The notes beneath the pieces are model-generated. The model saw nothing but the letters and a program-made list of their open reading frames with translations, had not been told where the DNA came from and made no database searches. Positions 1 through 8,770 of a stretch of DNA of 64,000 nt are shown piece by piece. Each line of letters begins with the position of its first letter. The stretch's first letter is position 1. Source of the DNA: Corallococcus macrosporus DSM 14697. GTDB lineage: Bacteria; Myxococcota; Myxococcia; Myxococcales; Myxococcaceae. The DNA is taken from positions 1,776,501 to 1,840,500 of the forward strand of contig NZ_CP022203.1 of assembly GCF_002305895.1 (NCBI RefSeq), given 5' to 3'. A program made the translations under genes and the position numbers.

Positions 1-544
1 GAGGGGGCTCGTGCAGGGGCAGCAGGTGGAGCCGCTCGGCCAGCGCCTCGTCGGAGCGGAGCAGCTCCTGCACGCGCTTGGGCTCGGTTTCGAAGATGAA
101 GCGCAGGCCGACGGTGCGCAGCCCGCGCACGGCGACGGGGGCCAGGGGGCCGCCCAGGGCCGCGGGCAGGTCACGGATGTAGACGATGGGGCGGGGGTGC
201 CGGGACAGGTAGGTCAGCAGCTCCTCGAAGCTCTCCGCCGCCTGACGCTGGGTGCTGCGCGCCAGGATGTTGGCGACGGACACCTCCACCACGCGGGCGT
301 TCGCCAGGCCGGCGTCCACGCGCCCCTCGGCGATGCGCCGCGCCACCTCCTGCACCAGGGCGCTCTTGCCCACGCCGGCCTCGCCGGACAGCAGCGGATG
401 CTTGCCGCCCCGCGTGAGCAGGCCAAGCACCTCCGTCACCGCGGCGTCCACGCCGTGCGCGGCCGGCAGCTTCCCCTCCCGCGCCAGCGCGGTGAGGTCG
501 CGGTCGATGAGCCGCTCCTGGTCCTCGCTCTTCCTCGTCGCCAT
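1..544 (-). CDS. Clp/ClpB-type AAA+ ATPase, N-terminal part (cut by window edge)
   Basis: The reading frame starts with ATG at 544 and runs off the left edge, giving about 181 residues. After a short basic start (MATRKSEDQERLIDRDLT) it has the first AAA module of a Clp-family ATPase. A Walker A motif, GEAGVGKS, lies near residue 54. The ALVQEVARRIAEG helix follows, then a VVEVSVANILARS strand typical of ClpA/ClpB D1. The canonical Clp N-domain is absent, so the gene starts almost directly with the ATPase. Proteins of this class unfold or remodel other proteins with ATP. Whether this one is a disaggregase, a secretion-type ClpV relative or a regulatory ATPase cannot be decided from the fragment. 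Confidence 0.7.
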   Translation of the reverse strand, partial: MATRKSEDQERLIDRDLTALAREGKLPAAHGVDAAVTEVLGLLTRGGKHPLLSGEAGVGKSALVQEVARRIAEGRVDAGLANARVVEVSVANILARSTQRQAAESFEELLTYLSRHPRPIVYIRDLPAALGGPLAPVAVRGLRTVGLRFIFETEPKRVQELLRSDEALAERLHLLPLHEPP

Positions 545-886
545 GTCTTTTCTGCCGCCCCCTCGCCGGAGCGCACTCTAACCCCGCTGAACCGCCGAGG
601 TGAGCGCACAATCCCCGACAAATACATGCCACGGGCGAAGGCTGCCCGCGAGCACTTCACTGGGAGCGAGGGAGAAGGGGCCCGGACGGGCCCGACGAAG
701 CGCCATCGCCAGTTCAGCTTCCAGAAAAACAGCCAGCAGCGACCTCCCGCCTGCTGGCGCGCGGGGCGGCTGTCGGGGTGGGAGCCGCCTCTGGCGGACT
801 CCCGGACCTCCGAGCGCCTCCACCACCGGGGCGGAACACTCGGGAGGCGGAAGCCACCTCGGGTGGCTCCCCTTTCCCCCACGGCC
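545..886. other. Intergenic region, no gene seen
   Basis: About 340 bases between the HNH gene and the AAA+ gene, both on the minus strand. It should hold the AAA+ gene promoter. Two GC-rich hairpins are visible, at 780-803 and 852-868. No reading frame here shows protein-like composition. Confidence 0.5.
852..868 (-). terminator. Hairpin downstream of the HNH gene
   Basis: Perfect 7-bp stem AGCCACC/GGTGGCT with a 3-base loop, 18 bases after the HNH stop codon. There is no T-tract, so it is only a candidate terminator. Confidence 0.35.
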
Positions 887-1429
887 CTACTCCTGCAGTT
901 CCACGTGCCAGTAGGCGACGTCCCTGAGGAACTTCGCCCAGGACATGGGCATGCCCTTCTCGAACAAGAACGTCAGGTGCATCGCCTCGGGCACCTTCTT
1001 CGGCTTCGTGGGCGCCGTGCGCAGGGCCATGCGGGCCTGCTCCGGCGTCCGGTTGCCCTTCTTCTGATTGCAGGGCACGCACGCGATGACGATGTTCTCC
1101 CAGCTCGTCTTGCCACCCTGCGCGCGCGGCAGGACGTGGTCATACGTGGCCTCCGGGCGCGTCACCTTGGTGCCGCAGTACTGGCAGCGGCAGTGGTCCC
1201 GCAGGTAGACGTTCTCCCGGCTGAACTTCACACCCTTGGGGCGCCGGCGCAGGCCGCGGATGAAGCGGATGACGGAGGGCATGCGAATCTCCACCGTCAC
1301 GGACCGCACCACGCGGTCCTCGTACTCCTCGACCACTTCGACCTTGCCCTGGAAGATGAGCATCACCGCGCGTTGCCAGGGAACGCGCGCGACAGGTTCG
1401 AACGACTGACTCAGGACCAGCGTCTCCAT
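887..1429 (-). CDS. HNH endonuclease
   Basis: 180 residues starting METLVLSQSFEPVARVPWQR. The C-terminal half carries a zinc-type HNH nuclease: CQYCGTKVT, then YDHVLPRAQGG (the His before the catalytic turn), NIVIACVPCNQKKGNRTP (Asn and the second CxxC), about residues 83-128. This is the common free-standing HNH family of GC-rich bacteria. The N-terminal 75 residues match the usual extension (FQGKVEVVEEYEDRVVRS). The substrate of this family is not established; it is often near defence or DNA-repair genes. It is transcribed away from the tRNA genes just upstream and could share their transcript. Confidence 0.85.
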   Translation of the reverse strand: METLVLSQSFEPVARVPWQRAVMLIFQGKVEVVEEYEDRVVRSVTVEIRMPSVIRFIRGLRRRPKGVKFSRENVYLRDHCRCQYCGTKVTRPEATYDHVLPRAQGGKTSWENIVIACVPCNQKKGNRTPEQARMALRTAPTKPKKVPEAMHLTFLFEKGMPMSWAKFLRDVAYWHVELQE

Positions 1430-1453
1430 GACATGGAGCCTCTTGGGTGAAAG

Positions 1454-1524
1454 TGGATTCGCCGGGATTCGAACCCGGATCCCTCGGGTGCAAGCCGAGT
1501 GCTCTCCCCTTGAGCTACGTACCC
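1454..1524 (-). tRNA. tRNA-Ala (anticodon TGC), slightly degenerate
   Basis: 71-base cloverleaf. Acceptor arms GGGTACG/CGAATCC contain a G3-U70 wobble, the alanine identity element, and one A-A mismatch. D arm is GCTC...GAGC. Anticodon loop CTTGCAC is closed by a perfect 5-bp stem, giving anticodon TGC. T arm is CCGGG-TTCGAAT-CCCGG. CCA is not encoded. The variable loop is only 4 bases. The mismatch and short loops suggest an accessory or relaxed copy rather than the main host gene. Confidence 0.65.
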
Positions 1525-1540
1525 ATCTGTGTGACGAGAG

Positions 1541-1608
1541 CAGGCCGCCAGGGAATCGAACCCTGCATGCCTGGATTTGGAGTTCAAGCTGCTCCCAAAG
1601 CGCGGCCT
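1541..1608 (-). tRNA. tRNA-Trp-like (CCA), reduced D arm
   Basis: 68 bases. The acceptor stem AGGCCGC/GCGGCCT is perfect, with discriminator G as in bacterial tRNA-Trp. T arm CAGGG-TTCGATT-CCCTG is perfect. Loop CTCCAAA gives anticodon CCA. The anticodon stem has one mismatch and the D arm is too short for a normal 4-bp stem. It could be a non-functional or phage-type tRNA. Confidence 0.45.
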
Positions 1609-1634
1609 ATGTGTGGACGACGTGCTGCCAGAAG

Positions 1635-1707
1635 TGCCGGCCCCCGGAGTCGAACCGGGTCCTCCTGTGCTTCAAACAGGCGCGCGGACCGCCTACGCCA
1701 GACCGGC
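1635..1707 (-). tRNA. tRNA-Phe-like (anticodon GAA)
   Basis: 73 bases. Acceptor GCCGGTC/GGCCGGC pairs fully with one wobble. D arm is a short GCG/CGC stem with GG in the loop. Anticodon arm is CCTGT-TTGAAGC-ACAGG, and T arm is CCCGG-TTCGACT-CCGGG. CCA is not encoded. Loop positions 37-38 (GC) are not the usual AA of tRNA-Phe, so the identity is less certain than the fold. Confidence 0.55.
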
Positions 1708-1713
1708 AAGCTT

Positions 1714-1766
1714 CAGCTCCCCGATTGAAGCTCCGCGCGAACTCGTTCTCTGTTTTTCTCTAGAGA
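1714..1766. repeat. 53-bp direct repeat, copy 1
   Basis: Matches 5585-5637 at 46 of 53 positions in the same orientation, with no gaps. It begins 6 bases beyond the 5' end of the Phe-like tRNA and ends in the palindrome TCTCTAGAGA. The two copies bracket the IS256 remnant, the DUF4288-like gene and IS701. Confidence 0.7.
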
Positions 1767-1951
1767 ACTCGAACTCTCTGAGCGGCAAAAAGTGAGCAGT
1801 ATTAAGGGGGGCGGGGACTGGGCCTGCGGTTGTCCCTGGATTGGGGGCCGATTGGTGCTGTGAACTTCGGCAGAGGGCCGTCCCTAGACGGTGCTTCTGC
1901 ACGCGGAGAAGCCGGTGCGCCTGCGTGGTGACGGACCACGCACGTGCTGCA

Positions 1952-2037
1952 TGGGGACGCTGGGAGTTGAACCCAGCGGGCCCTGTCGGGCTCGGGCTCT
2001 ACAGGCCCGCGCGTCTCCCCTGACGCTCTACGTCCCC
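1952..2037 (-). tRNA. tRNA-Tyr (anticodon GTA), class II
   Basis: 86 bases. Acceptor GGGGACG/CGTCCCC is perfect with discriminator A. T arm is CTGGG-TTCAACT-CCCAG. Anticodon arm CGGGC-CTGTAGA-GCCCG gives anticodon GTA. The long variable arm forms its own hairpin, AGCCC-GACA-GGGC, as expected for bacterial tRNA-Tyr. CCA is not encoded. Confidence 0.9.
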
Positions 2038-2462
2038 GGGGGAGTGGGGAGCCCTGAAAGCCGAGAGGCCAAGTCCCCTGGATGGGAGCCCGGCCTCTGC
2101 GTGGCTTGGCGCGCTGGTGGCGGCGCTCAAGCGTCAGCAGGGTACGGGCGGAGGGCCGCCAAGCCGGTCAAAGCCCGCGAGGGACTTCGAGGCAAAGCTC
2201 ACAAGGGAGCAGGAGGCGCCGTCAAACTGGGGCCAGAGGCTGTTGCGATAGCTTCGCTTCATCGGGTTCGTCTGCACCGTCAACATCGTCATGGTTGCCG
2301 CTCCTTTCTCCGGGGACCTACGGTTGTTGAACTTTGTCCCTGACACGACCCGATTTTCTTCTTGGGCTTCGCGGTGTGGTTCACGTGCCCGTGGCGGGCG
2401 CCGTGTCCCTATAGGTGTGTAGATGGTGATGAGGGACGAGCGGAAAAGCGGGAGGCTCCTCG
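2038..2462. other. Region upstream of the tRNA cluster, no gene seen
   Basis: About 425 bases. It should contain the promoter for the minus-strand tRNA genes. No convincing reading frame was found. Its right part is probably the left end of the decayed IS256-family element, but no terminal inverted repeat could be matched. Confidence 0.4.
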
Positions 2463-3400
2463 GTGAAACCAACCGAGACGGTCTCCCCCTGGCAGGGGAG
2501 CCGAGGAGTTCCCCGCGTGGACGATACCGAGTCCGAATCCCCCGCGCACGAAGAGGTGCAGGCCGACCTGCGGGCGCTGTTTCGAGGCGCCATTCGGATG
2601 ACGCTGGAGGAAGAGGTACGGGAGCTGGTGGGGGCTGGCCGGTGGCAGCGGATGGTGGGCCGGGCGGACGTGCGCAACGGCAGCTACCTGCGCACGTTGG
2701 TGACGACGGCGGGGGCCGTGGACGTGACGGTACCGCGCAGTCGGCACAGCGGCAGCGCGGGGACGTGCTGGGCCGCTACAAGCGTCGCAGCGCGGAGCTC
2801 GACGAGGCGATTACCAGCGCGTACGTGCAGGGCGTCTCCACTCGGAAAATGGGCAAGGTGACGCGCGCCCTCATGGGCGAGGCCGTCTCGCGGTCGACGG
2901 TGAGCCGGGTGACACGGACGCTGGAGGAGAAGGTGGAGGCGCTGCGTACCCAGCCCCTTATCCAGGCCTTCCCCTTCCTGTACCGTGCACCTCACCCGGA
3001 ACGTGCTCGCCAAGGCCCCCTGGAGGCTGCGTGGGCGCCTGGGCACGGCATCTTCGAGGCCCCCAACCTCCAGGATGCCAGAGAGCGGCTGGAAGCCCTT
3101 GAGCAGGAGCTGGGATGCCACCTGCCCGAGCCCATGGAGTGCCTGCGCGAGGGCTTCGCCGCCATCTGCTTCTTCGCCTTCCCCAAGGCCCACTGGAAGC
3201 GCCTACGCAGCACCAACGGCCTCGAGCGCCTCCACGGCGAGGTGAAGCGCCGCATCCGCGGCGTCGGCGCCTTCCCGGACCGCGCCAGCGCGCTGCGCCT
3301 CATCATCGCCGTCGCGCTTGAAGTCACCGGCGTTCGGGATGACCGCCGCTACCTCGACATGTCCCTGCTGAAATCAACCCCTGACACCGCCGTTGCATGA
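2463..3400 (+). pseudogene. IS256-family transposase remnant
   Basis: The frame starting at 2463 encodes the typical IS256 N-terminus (IRMTLEEEVRELVGAGRWQR, NGSYLRTLVTTAGAVDVTVP). The frame is lost near 2755. The following segment is in another frame (LGRYKRRSAELDEAITSAYV, MGEAVSRSTVSRVTRTLEEK). The catalytic middle is missing: after AFPFLY the sequence jumps to HLTRNVLAKAP in a third frame. The C-terminal signature TNGLERLHGEVKRR and VGAFPDRASALRLI is intact to 3400. With at least two frame changes and an internal deletion that removes DDE residues, it cannot be active. Confidence 0.85.
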
Positions 3401-3538
3401 TGCCGCCCAGGAACTTCCCTCCCCCGAACCCCCTCCCGACCAACTACACACGATTCGGGACTTGACCGCGGCGTGCAGGAAATTCGAGACTAGCGCTGGA
3501 CTATCAAGCTGCATGGAAGGACTACTGTCGAGGCCACC

Positions 3539-3919
3539 GTGGCTAAGCGTGCGCGAGAGAAGTGGTTTTCGGCCCACATAGTCTTGGTGATCGTACCAAA
3601 GGTGCGTGCCAATCGGGCGGCCGTGGATGTCTGGGAAAACATCGTTCTCATTAAGGCGGTGAACGCGGCCGCAGCCAAGCGAAAGGCAGCCAGTATTGGT
3701 CGGCTTCACGCTCGACGAAGCAAGACAGACGCTAATATTGAGTTTCGCGGCGTTCGAGCCGTTGTTGACGTGCTGCCCTCGCCAACCGGCAAAGCCAAAT
3801 GGAATGAGGTTCTTGAAAGCGGCGCGGAGGTCTCTTGCAATAAGCTGCAGTTCGCTTCGCCGATAGAACTCTCGAGATTCATGAAGATGTTGAAGGTCAA
3901 GGCTGAGTTGCTTTGGTAG
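3539..3919 (+). CDS. Small DUF4288-like protein
   Basis: 126 residues from a GTG start at 3539. The first half (WFSAHIVLVI, then VDVWENIVLIKAVNAAAAKR with KAASIGR) resembles DUF4288 proteins: a short beta strand set, a loop, then an ENI/L-IKA strand leading into a helix. DUF4288 proteins are small and often sit near toxin or contact-dependent genes; their biochemical role is unknown. The gene stands alone between an IS256 remnant and IS701. Base composition is less GC-rich than the prophage genes, suggesting separate acquisition. Confidence 0.55.
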   Translation: MAKRAREKWFSAHIVLVIVPKVRANRAAVDVWENIVLIKAVNAAAAKRKAASIGRLHARRSKTDANIEFRGVRAVVDVLPSPTGKAKWNEVLESGAEVSCNKLQFASPIELSRFMKMLKVKAELLW

Positions 3920-4059
3920 GAAAGCCAGCCACCGTCAGATACGAAGAATGAACTCGGTGGCGCAATGGGCTCCGAGTCTCATCAGTCCCGAGAACCGAGC
4001 ACTTTCGAGGGCCGATGAGCGTCGTCAGCTAGCGAAATCCATCACGAGACGCGTGTTAA

Positions 4060-5545
4060 CACTACTGCGTCAGGGGCCCGAGGGGTGGACGGGGAGGCCG
4101 AGCAGGCGACGAGAGGTGCGGTGCTGGTTGGCGCGGTGGCAGGTGGGACAGCGCGGCAACCAGGTGGCAATCACCCGCGCCATCGCGAGTCGTGCGGTGA
4201 TGAAGCTGTCGTGGAAGTGGCGCTCAGGCCGAGAGGGGCTGCGCGTGGGCTTCAGCCGCCCTTCGGGCCGAGGGGGGAAAACGCCGCGTGCGTTCGGCCA
4301 CGAGGAAAGCGTAGCAGCACAGCGCGACGGAGACGTGGTGATGCCAGCCGGGGTAGCGGCGGCCTTCGTAATGGTCCAGCCCCAACTCCCCCTTGAGGTC
4401 TTCGTAGACGCGCTCGGTTCTCCATCGCTGCATCACCAGACGGATGAGCTGCCGCTTCGTTCGTCCTTCTGTCAGGGAAATCAGGAAGTAGTTGGCGGGC
4501 TCGGGCTCGCCGTCTCGCCATTCAATGAGCAACGTCAGGGGCTCCTGCTCGCGCTGGGAGACGCCCGCGGCGACGACGCGGCGCAGGGCAAAGCGTGCTG
4601 ACAAGGCGTCTTGCGTGCCCTGGCGCCAGGTGCACCGTCGGAAGCCGCCTCGTTCATGAATGCGCCAGGCCAGGTCTGAAACGCTTTGCGCGTCCTTTCG
4701 AGGACGGCCCTTCGCGTCCAGGAGGCGGACGCCCGTTTGCGCAGCCACCGCAACGGCGTAATGCAAGTCCAGCGCGCGAAGGCGCGCACGGAAGTCGCTG
4801 GAGTTGCCGTAGGCGCTGTCCGCCAGGAGGACACCCGGCGCCACGCCGTCCTCCACGGCCCGCTCAATCATTCGCAGCGCCAGTTGAGGCTTGGTTTGGA
4901 AGGAAACCTCGGCGGGAATTCGGGCCTCGCGGCGGCGCGCCTCGTCGTTGGCCCAGCACTCAGGGAGGTACAGCTCGAAGTCGAGGGGCAGGTGCTCGGT
5001 ACGCGTGGCCACGCTGAGGCTGACGCCAATCTGGCAGTTGGCCACCTTCCCCGCCGAGCCGGTGTACTGCCGCTGGACACCCACCGAGTGCTTGCCCTGC
5101 TTGAGGAAGCCCGTGTCGTCCACAATCCACGCTTCCACCGACTCCCGCCGCGTCATCGCCTCCAGCGCGTACCTCGCCGCCTGGCGCCGCACCTCCCGGT
5201 CGCTCCACCTCGAGTCCACTGCGAAGTGCAACAGTCGCTGGTGCATTGCATCCACCCGCTCGGGGTCCGGACACGCCCGGGCGGCGATGGGCTCCACGCT
5301 CTTGCGCTCCCCCTCGCCCAGCAGGCCCATGGCGTAGAGGGCGAACGAGCCGCGTCGGCTCTCCTCGCCCAGCACCTCGCCGATTTGCTGGAAGTACCTC
5401 TCAAGCCGCTGCACCGCAGCGGCGTTCATGAAGGTGTCCATATCTCCTTCATGAGTGGGGCCGCTGGTGGCAGATGCAACCATGACCTGCCAGCCCAGCC
5501 CTCCATCACCCACTCCCCCTTCGGCCTACCCCTGACGCAGTAGTG
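4060..5545. mobile_element. IS701-family insertion sequence, complete
   Basis: Perfect 17-bp terminal inverted repeats CACTACTGCGTCAGGGG at 4060-4076 and 5529-5545. Each is flanked by TTAA (4056-4059, 5546-5549), which fits the 4-bp target duplication known for IS701 elements. The symmetry extends to a 22-bp match if the flanking GTTAAC is counted. One transposase gene on the minus strand fills the element. Intact ends and gene point to a recent insertion. Confidence 0.9.
4224..5441 (-). CDS. IS701-family transposase
   Basis: 405 residues from the ATG at 5441 (MDTFMNAAAVQRLERYFQQI); an ATG at 5513 would add 24 residues but lacks family similarity. The DDE catalytic signature is visible: VDDTGFLKQGKHSVGVQRQY (first Asp) near residue 98, LLADSAYGNSSDFR (second Asp), and WRTERVYEDLKGELGLDHYE with the final Glu near the C-terminus. 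This is the IS701 (formerly IS4-like) group. It catalyses cut-and-paste movement of its own element using the ends at 4060 and 5545. No frameshift or stop interrupts it. Confidence 0.93.
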   Translation of the reverse strand: MDTFMNAAAVQRLERYFQQIGEVLGEESRRGSFALYAMGLLGEGERKSVEPIAARACPDPERVDAMHQRLLHFAVDSRWSDREVRRQAARYALEAMTRRESVEAWIVDDTGFLKQGKHSVGVQRQYTGSAGKVANCQIGVSLSVATRTEHLPLDFELYLPECWANDEARRREARIPAEVSFQTKPQLALRMIERAVEDGVAPGVLLADSAYGNSSDFRARLRALDLHYAVAVAAQTGVRLLDAKGRPRKDAQSVSDLAWRIHERGGFRRCTWRQGTQDALSARFALRRVVAAGVSQREQEPLTLLIEWRDGEPEPANYFLISLTEGRTKRQLIRLVMQRWRTERVYEDLKGELGLDHYEGRRYPGWHHHVSVALCCYAFLVAERTRRFPPSARRAAEAHAQPLSA

Positions 5546-5550
5546 TTAAC

Positions 5551-6231
5551 CGAAAGGCTCCGCCGGTTTGCAGGGCCTTTCAATCAGCTCCCCGAACGAA
5601 GCCCTGCGCGAACTCGTTCTCGGCGTTTCTCTAGAGACTGCGACAGAAAAAACGAGGAACATCGGGGGGTTAGGTGAAGTCGGGAAATTTCGGGGTCCGA
5701 TTGAGTGTCCGCGAACTTCGCGGCGACTGTTCCCGGATATCGCGGATTGGGGATGGCGTCCAGCATCCTTCAGAAGGGGTGAGGGTAGGGGCGTCTCGCG
5801 CGAAGGTGAGTGTGTGTGGGTCTTCATGTTGCCCGCTATGAGGGGGCGGCACCGGCTTGGCGTTTCGGACCCTTCCCTGGGGACCGGGCTCGTCGCAGCT
5901 TGGCGCCAGCGCGAGGTCGGCCTCCGCTGCATTGGTCGCGCAACTCGCGGCCCAGCATTGACGGTGCCGGCCTCGCGGGAACGGCGTGCTGGTCGGTGTC
6001 ATACCTAGGCCCACTCTTCCTTGTGGCGGCGCTGTGCCAGGCCGCTCCGAGGCCCCTGGGGTAGCGTGGCCGCTTGTCGGGGCCCCCTCACCGGAGGCCC
6101 ACCTCAACTTTTTTTGGGGCGCATGTCCCGAAGTGCCATGCAGCCCGTGCCCTGGTTTGTAGGGCGCGAGATTCCGCGGTGTCAGCTCCGCCTGCCGTCT
6201 TCAACCGAATTGACGCCATGGACTGCGAATC
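5551..6231. other. Intergenic region with second copy of the 53-bp repeat
   Basis: About 680 bases right of IS701. It holds the repeat copy at 5585-5637 and otherwise only frames with low-complexity or shadow-like composition. Part should be the promoter region of the gene at 6232. Confidence 0.4.
5585..5637. repeat. 53-bp direct repeat, copy 2
   Basis: Partner of 1714-1766 (46 of 53 identical, same orientation). It lies 40 bases outside the right end of IS701 and also ends in TCTCTAGAGA. Confidence 0.7.
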
Positions 6232-7260
6232 ATGAGTACGAACGATTCTCCCGTGGACCCTCAGCCGAGCTCGTCCGACTGCATCAAATCGGAGTCCCCC
6301 ACCACAGCACAGGAGCTGGTCCTGGATGCCACGCCCGAAAGGCCTGCGGTGGCTGACGCCCATGGTGCTTCTCAGGCCAGCGGCGTGCCGAGCCCTCTGT
6401 GGCTCGACAACGAGGGAGCCGATTACGAGGCCGCGCTGAAGGAGGTCCTCTCTCCCCTTGTGATGGAGGTGTACCCCATCATGGTGGGCATGGCAGAGTT
6501 GGCCCGCAGGGCCGCACCTATCGTCGTTGAGGCCGTGCGTAGGGTCGTCGTGTGGGCGCAGCCTGTTCTGGAGGAGGTGGGGCATCAATGGAAGTTCTCC
6601 ATCGCCCCGGCCGTTCTCGACCTTTCGCCCATGCTCGAGGGAGTGGCGTGTGCTGCGCGCAACATCCCTGATTGGGTGTGGAACCTCGTCGAGTTGACCC
6701 GGCGCGAGAATTGGGAGGTCTTCGCTCGCTGCGCCTTCGTGGAGTATTCCCTCCACGGAACGGAAATGGCCCTGGTGCAGCAGTTCACGACGAAGACGCT
6801 GCGCCTCAACCCGAGAGCTGCTCATCTTGTTGCGGAGGCCCTCATTAAGTCGAACTGGCCGAACGCAAGCGACCCCATTGCCTATCTCAGGGGCACGGTG
6901 TTCAAGTTGCGCCAGCGTGAGAAGGCGCTCGATATCACTGGGGGGCGCAAAGGAGGCTACGTCTTCCTCCGCAAGGACTGGAGCGAGGACCCGGTGCTCC
7001 ATTTGGACCAACAAGATGGAGATCCGCGGAACGCCCAGCAGCTCTCTCGCTTCGAAACGTTGGATGGCGTCGCCAAGGTGAATTTGGACAGGGAAGCTCG
7101 CACGCTGCTGCTTGCTCGCCTCGATAGTGCTTCCGAGACGGAGGCCGCCAGGGAGAACGGGTGGGATAGCCGTCATCTGGAACGAGTGCGGAAGCGCCTT
7201 CAGCGAAACCTGCCTGGGGTACGCGCTCCCCTCATGGGAGATGAGGGCGACGACAACTAG
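6232..7260 (+). CDS. Hypothetical protein with possible C-terminal helix-turn-helix
   Basis: 342 residues, family not recognised. Residues 1-60 are low-complexity and acidic. Residues 65-170 are mainly helical with hydrophobic stretches (VYPIMVGMAELARRAAPIVV) but no clear transmembrane segment. The C-terminal third (NASDPIAYLRGTVFKLRQRE; ARENGWDSRHLERVRKRLQR) resembles the helix-turn-helix ends of sigma-like or phage regulatory proteins: a recognition-type helix after GWDS. It is the first gene right of the IS701 segment. A strong hairpin follows at 7335-7370. Regulatory function is inference from the C-terminus only. Confidence 0.6.
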   Translation: MSTNDSPVDPQPSSSDCIKSESPTTAQELVLDATPERPAVADAHGASQASGVPSPLWLDNEGADYEAALKEVLSPLVMEVYPIMVGMAELARRAAPIVVEAVRRVVVWAQPVLEEVGHQWKFSIAPAVLDLSPMLEGVACAARNIPDWVWNLVELTRRENWEVFARCAFVEYSLHGTEMALVQQFTTKTLRLNPRAAHLVAEALIKSNWPNASDPIAYLRGTVFKLRQREKALDITGGRKGGYVFLRKDWSEDPVLHLDQQDGDPRNAQQLSRFETLDGVAKVNLDREARTLLLARLDSASETEAARENGWDSRHLERVRKRLQRNLPGVRAPLMGDEGDDN

Positions 7261-7334
7261 CCTGCGCTTCAGCTCTGCGCAGCACTCTATCCGCCGCCGA
7301 CGAGTCGTGGCCTTCTGGATACAGTCTGCAGCGT

Positions 7335-7370
7335 GCTGGGGTGCGCCTTGTTTGGGCAGGCGCACCCAGC
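7335..7370 (+). terminator. Strong hairpin after the 6232 gene
   Basis: Stem TGCGCCT/AGGCGCA continued by GCTGGG/CCCAGC across one bulged G, loop of 9 bases. It lies 75 bases beyond the stop of the 342-aa gene. Confidence 0.5.
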
Positions 7371-7549
7371 GGGCTGAACTCGCCTACCCGCCCATGGCGG
7401 GCGTACCAGGAAGCGCTGCATGTCCCGACGCAGCCTTGTCCCCCTCATGACGCAGCGCCCAAGCTTCGGAAGTAAAGGGCCACATTCGCCGGGCGCATGA
7501 GCAGTGCTGGCACAGCTTACCGCATCTCTAAATGAGGTAGTCTCCACGG

Positions 7550-8674
7550 ATGACCACTCCCGCCCCCGCGACAATCACATGCATCTACTGCAGGCAGGTC
7601 CGTGAGCCGACGCGCGAGCACGTCTTGCCGCGCTCCCTTGGTGGGGATCTCGTTGCGTTAATCCTTTGCAAAGACTGCAACTCTGGGCGCCTTTCGCGCC
7701 TCGACCAAGCGTTGGCCGAGCGGTCCTTCGTGGCATTCTCTCGCATTGCTGCCACGCCCAAGGATGCTTTTGATGTGCAGCTTGGAGGGGAGCACTTTGT
7801 TCAAGAAGGCAAGTCCGGGCTGGTTCTCGAAGTCGCTCTCATCAACGGTGTTAGTGCCTCAATGCTTCCGCAAGTTCACGTGGCCGTGGTTGGCGAAACC
7901 AATCACGTCGCTATCGTAACGGCCGACGTGAGCAGCCTTGATCGTCTTCATGCCTTCGTGACGAAGAAGATTGAGAGCGGGCAGCTCAGGGCGATGCACG
8001 TCAAGCTCGGCCCCGAAGCGGCAGGTCCAACTGCGCGGCTCGTGATGCACAGAGAGCGCGATGGTTTCATTCGCGCGCAGACCGATGCCGACGCTAGGAA
8101 TGCTATTGAGGTGCTTGAGAAGGACTGGGCATCTGCATACAAGCATCACGTGGCCCTCATTACTGCGGGCAATCAGCAAGCAGAGGTACAATCGATCCCT
8201 CAGCCGAGCGTCCGAGTGAACTTGGAAATACGACCCGATGATGTGAATCGGGCAGTGGCAAAGATCGCGTTCAACGTTCTGGCTGCGCGCGTCAGCCCCG
8301 AATTTGCCCTCTCTCCGGAGTTCGACGAGCTGCGCAAGTACGTGCTTGGAGAGGACATCCGACATCGGAGTGACCTGGGACAGGACGAAGTGGCTGTCGA
8401 CTTACGCTTCGTCACGCAGCTTCCTCACGATACAGCTCCATTAGTGCCGACAGAAGAGCATGCCGTCACCATTTCATACGTGCATCCGTCGCTGTTCGCG
8501 TGGGTGACGCTATACCGGACGGACAACTTCGTCGTGAGATTTGGCGACATATCCCTGTCGGAAAATGTGCTTGCGGTGCACGAGTTTTCGTCGGTACGAA
8601 CAGGGAATGCAGCCCTGGATGTCGCCGAAACGATTCAGCGAATGACGGCTCAGGTCGAGCACCACGGAAAATAG
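7550..8674 (+). CDS. HNH_5-type endonuclease
   Basis: 374 residues. The N-terminal 50 residues form a compact HNH_5 module: CIYCRQ (first CxxC), REHVLPRSLGG (His of the motif), LILCKDCNSG (second CxxC with Asn). The remaining 320 residues (about 55-374) are not recognised. They are mixed alpha/beta and could be a sensor or target-recognition domain. HNH_5 nucleases with long C-terminal regions occur in antiphage systems, but no partner is adjacent, so a stand-alone defence role is inference. It ends in a perfect hairpin shared with the convergent gene at 8771. Confidence 0.75.
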   Translation: MTTPAPATITCIYCRQVREPTREHVLPRSLGGDLVALILCKDCNSGRLSRLDQALAERSFVAFSRIAATPKDAFDVQLGGEHFVQEGKSGLVLEVALINGVSASMLPQVHVAVVGETNHVAIVTADVSSLDRLHAFVTKKIESGQLRAMHVKLGPEAAGPTARLVMHRERDGFIRAQTDADARNAIEVLEKDWASAYKHHVALITAGNQQAEVQSIPQPSVRVNLEIRPDDVNRAVAKIAFNVLAARVSPEFALSPEFDELRKYVLGEDIRHRSDLGQDEVAVDLRFVTQLPHDTAPLVPTEEHAVTISYVHPSLFAWVTLYRTDNFVVRFGDISLSENVLAVHEFSSVRTGNAALDVAETIQRMTAQVEHHGK

Positions 8675-8677
8675 TAT

Positions 8678-8705
8678 GGCCAGTGCGAACGTGTTCGCAC
8701 TGGCC
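8678..8705. terminator. Bidirectional terminator between convergent genes
   Basis: Perfect 12-bp stem (8678-8689 with 8694-8705), loop CGTG. It starts 3 bases after the stop of the HNH_5 gene and lies 65 bases beyond the stop of the minus-strand gene at 8771. Confidence 0.7.
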
Positions 8706-8770
8706 CAGGTGTCTCGTAAGTTACGGCTCAAGATGTTGACCAAGCCATGTGTCCCTGATTCTCGGACAGC

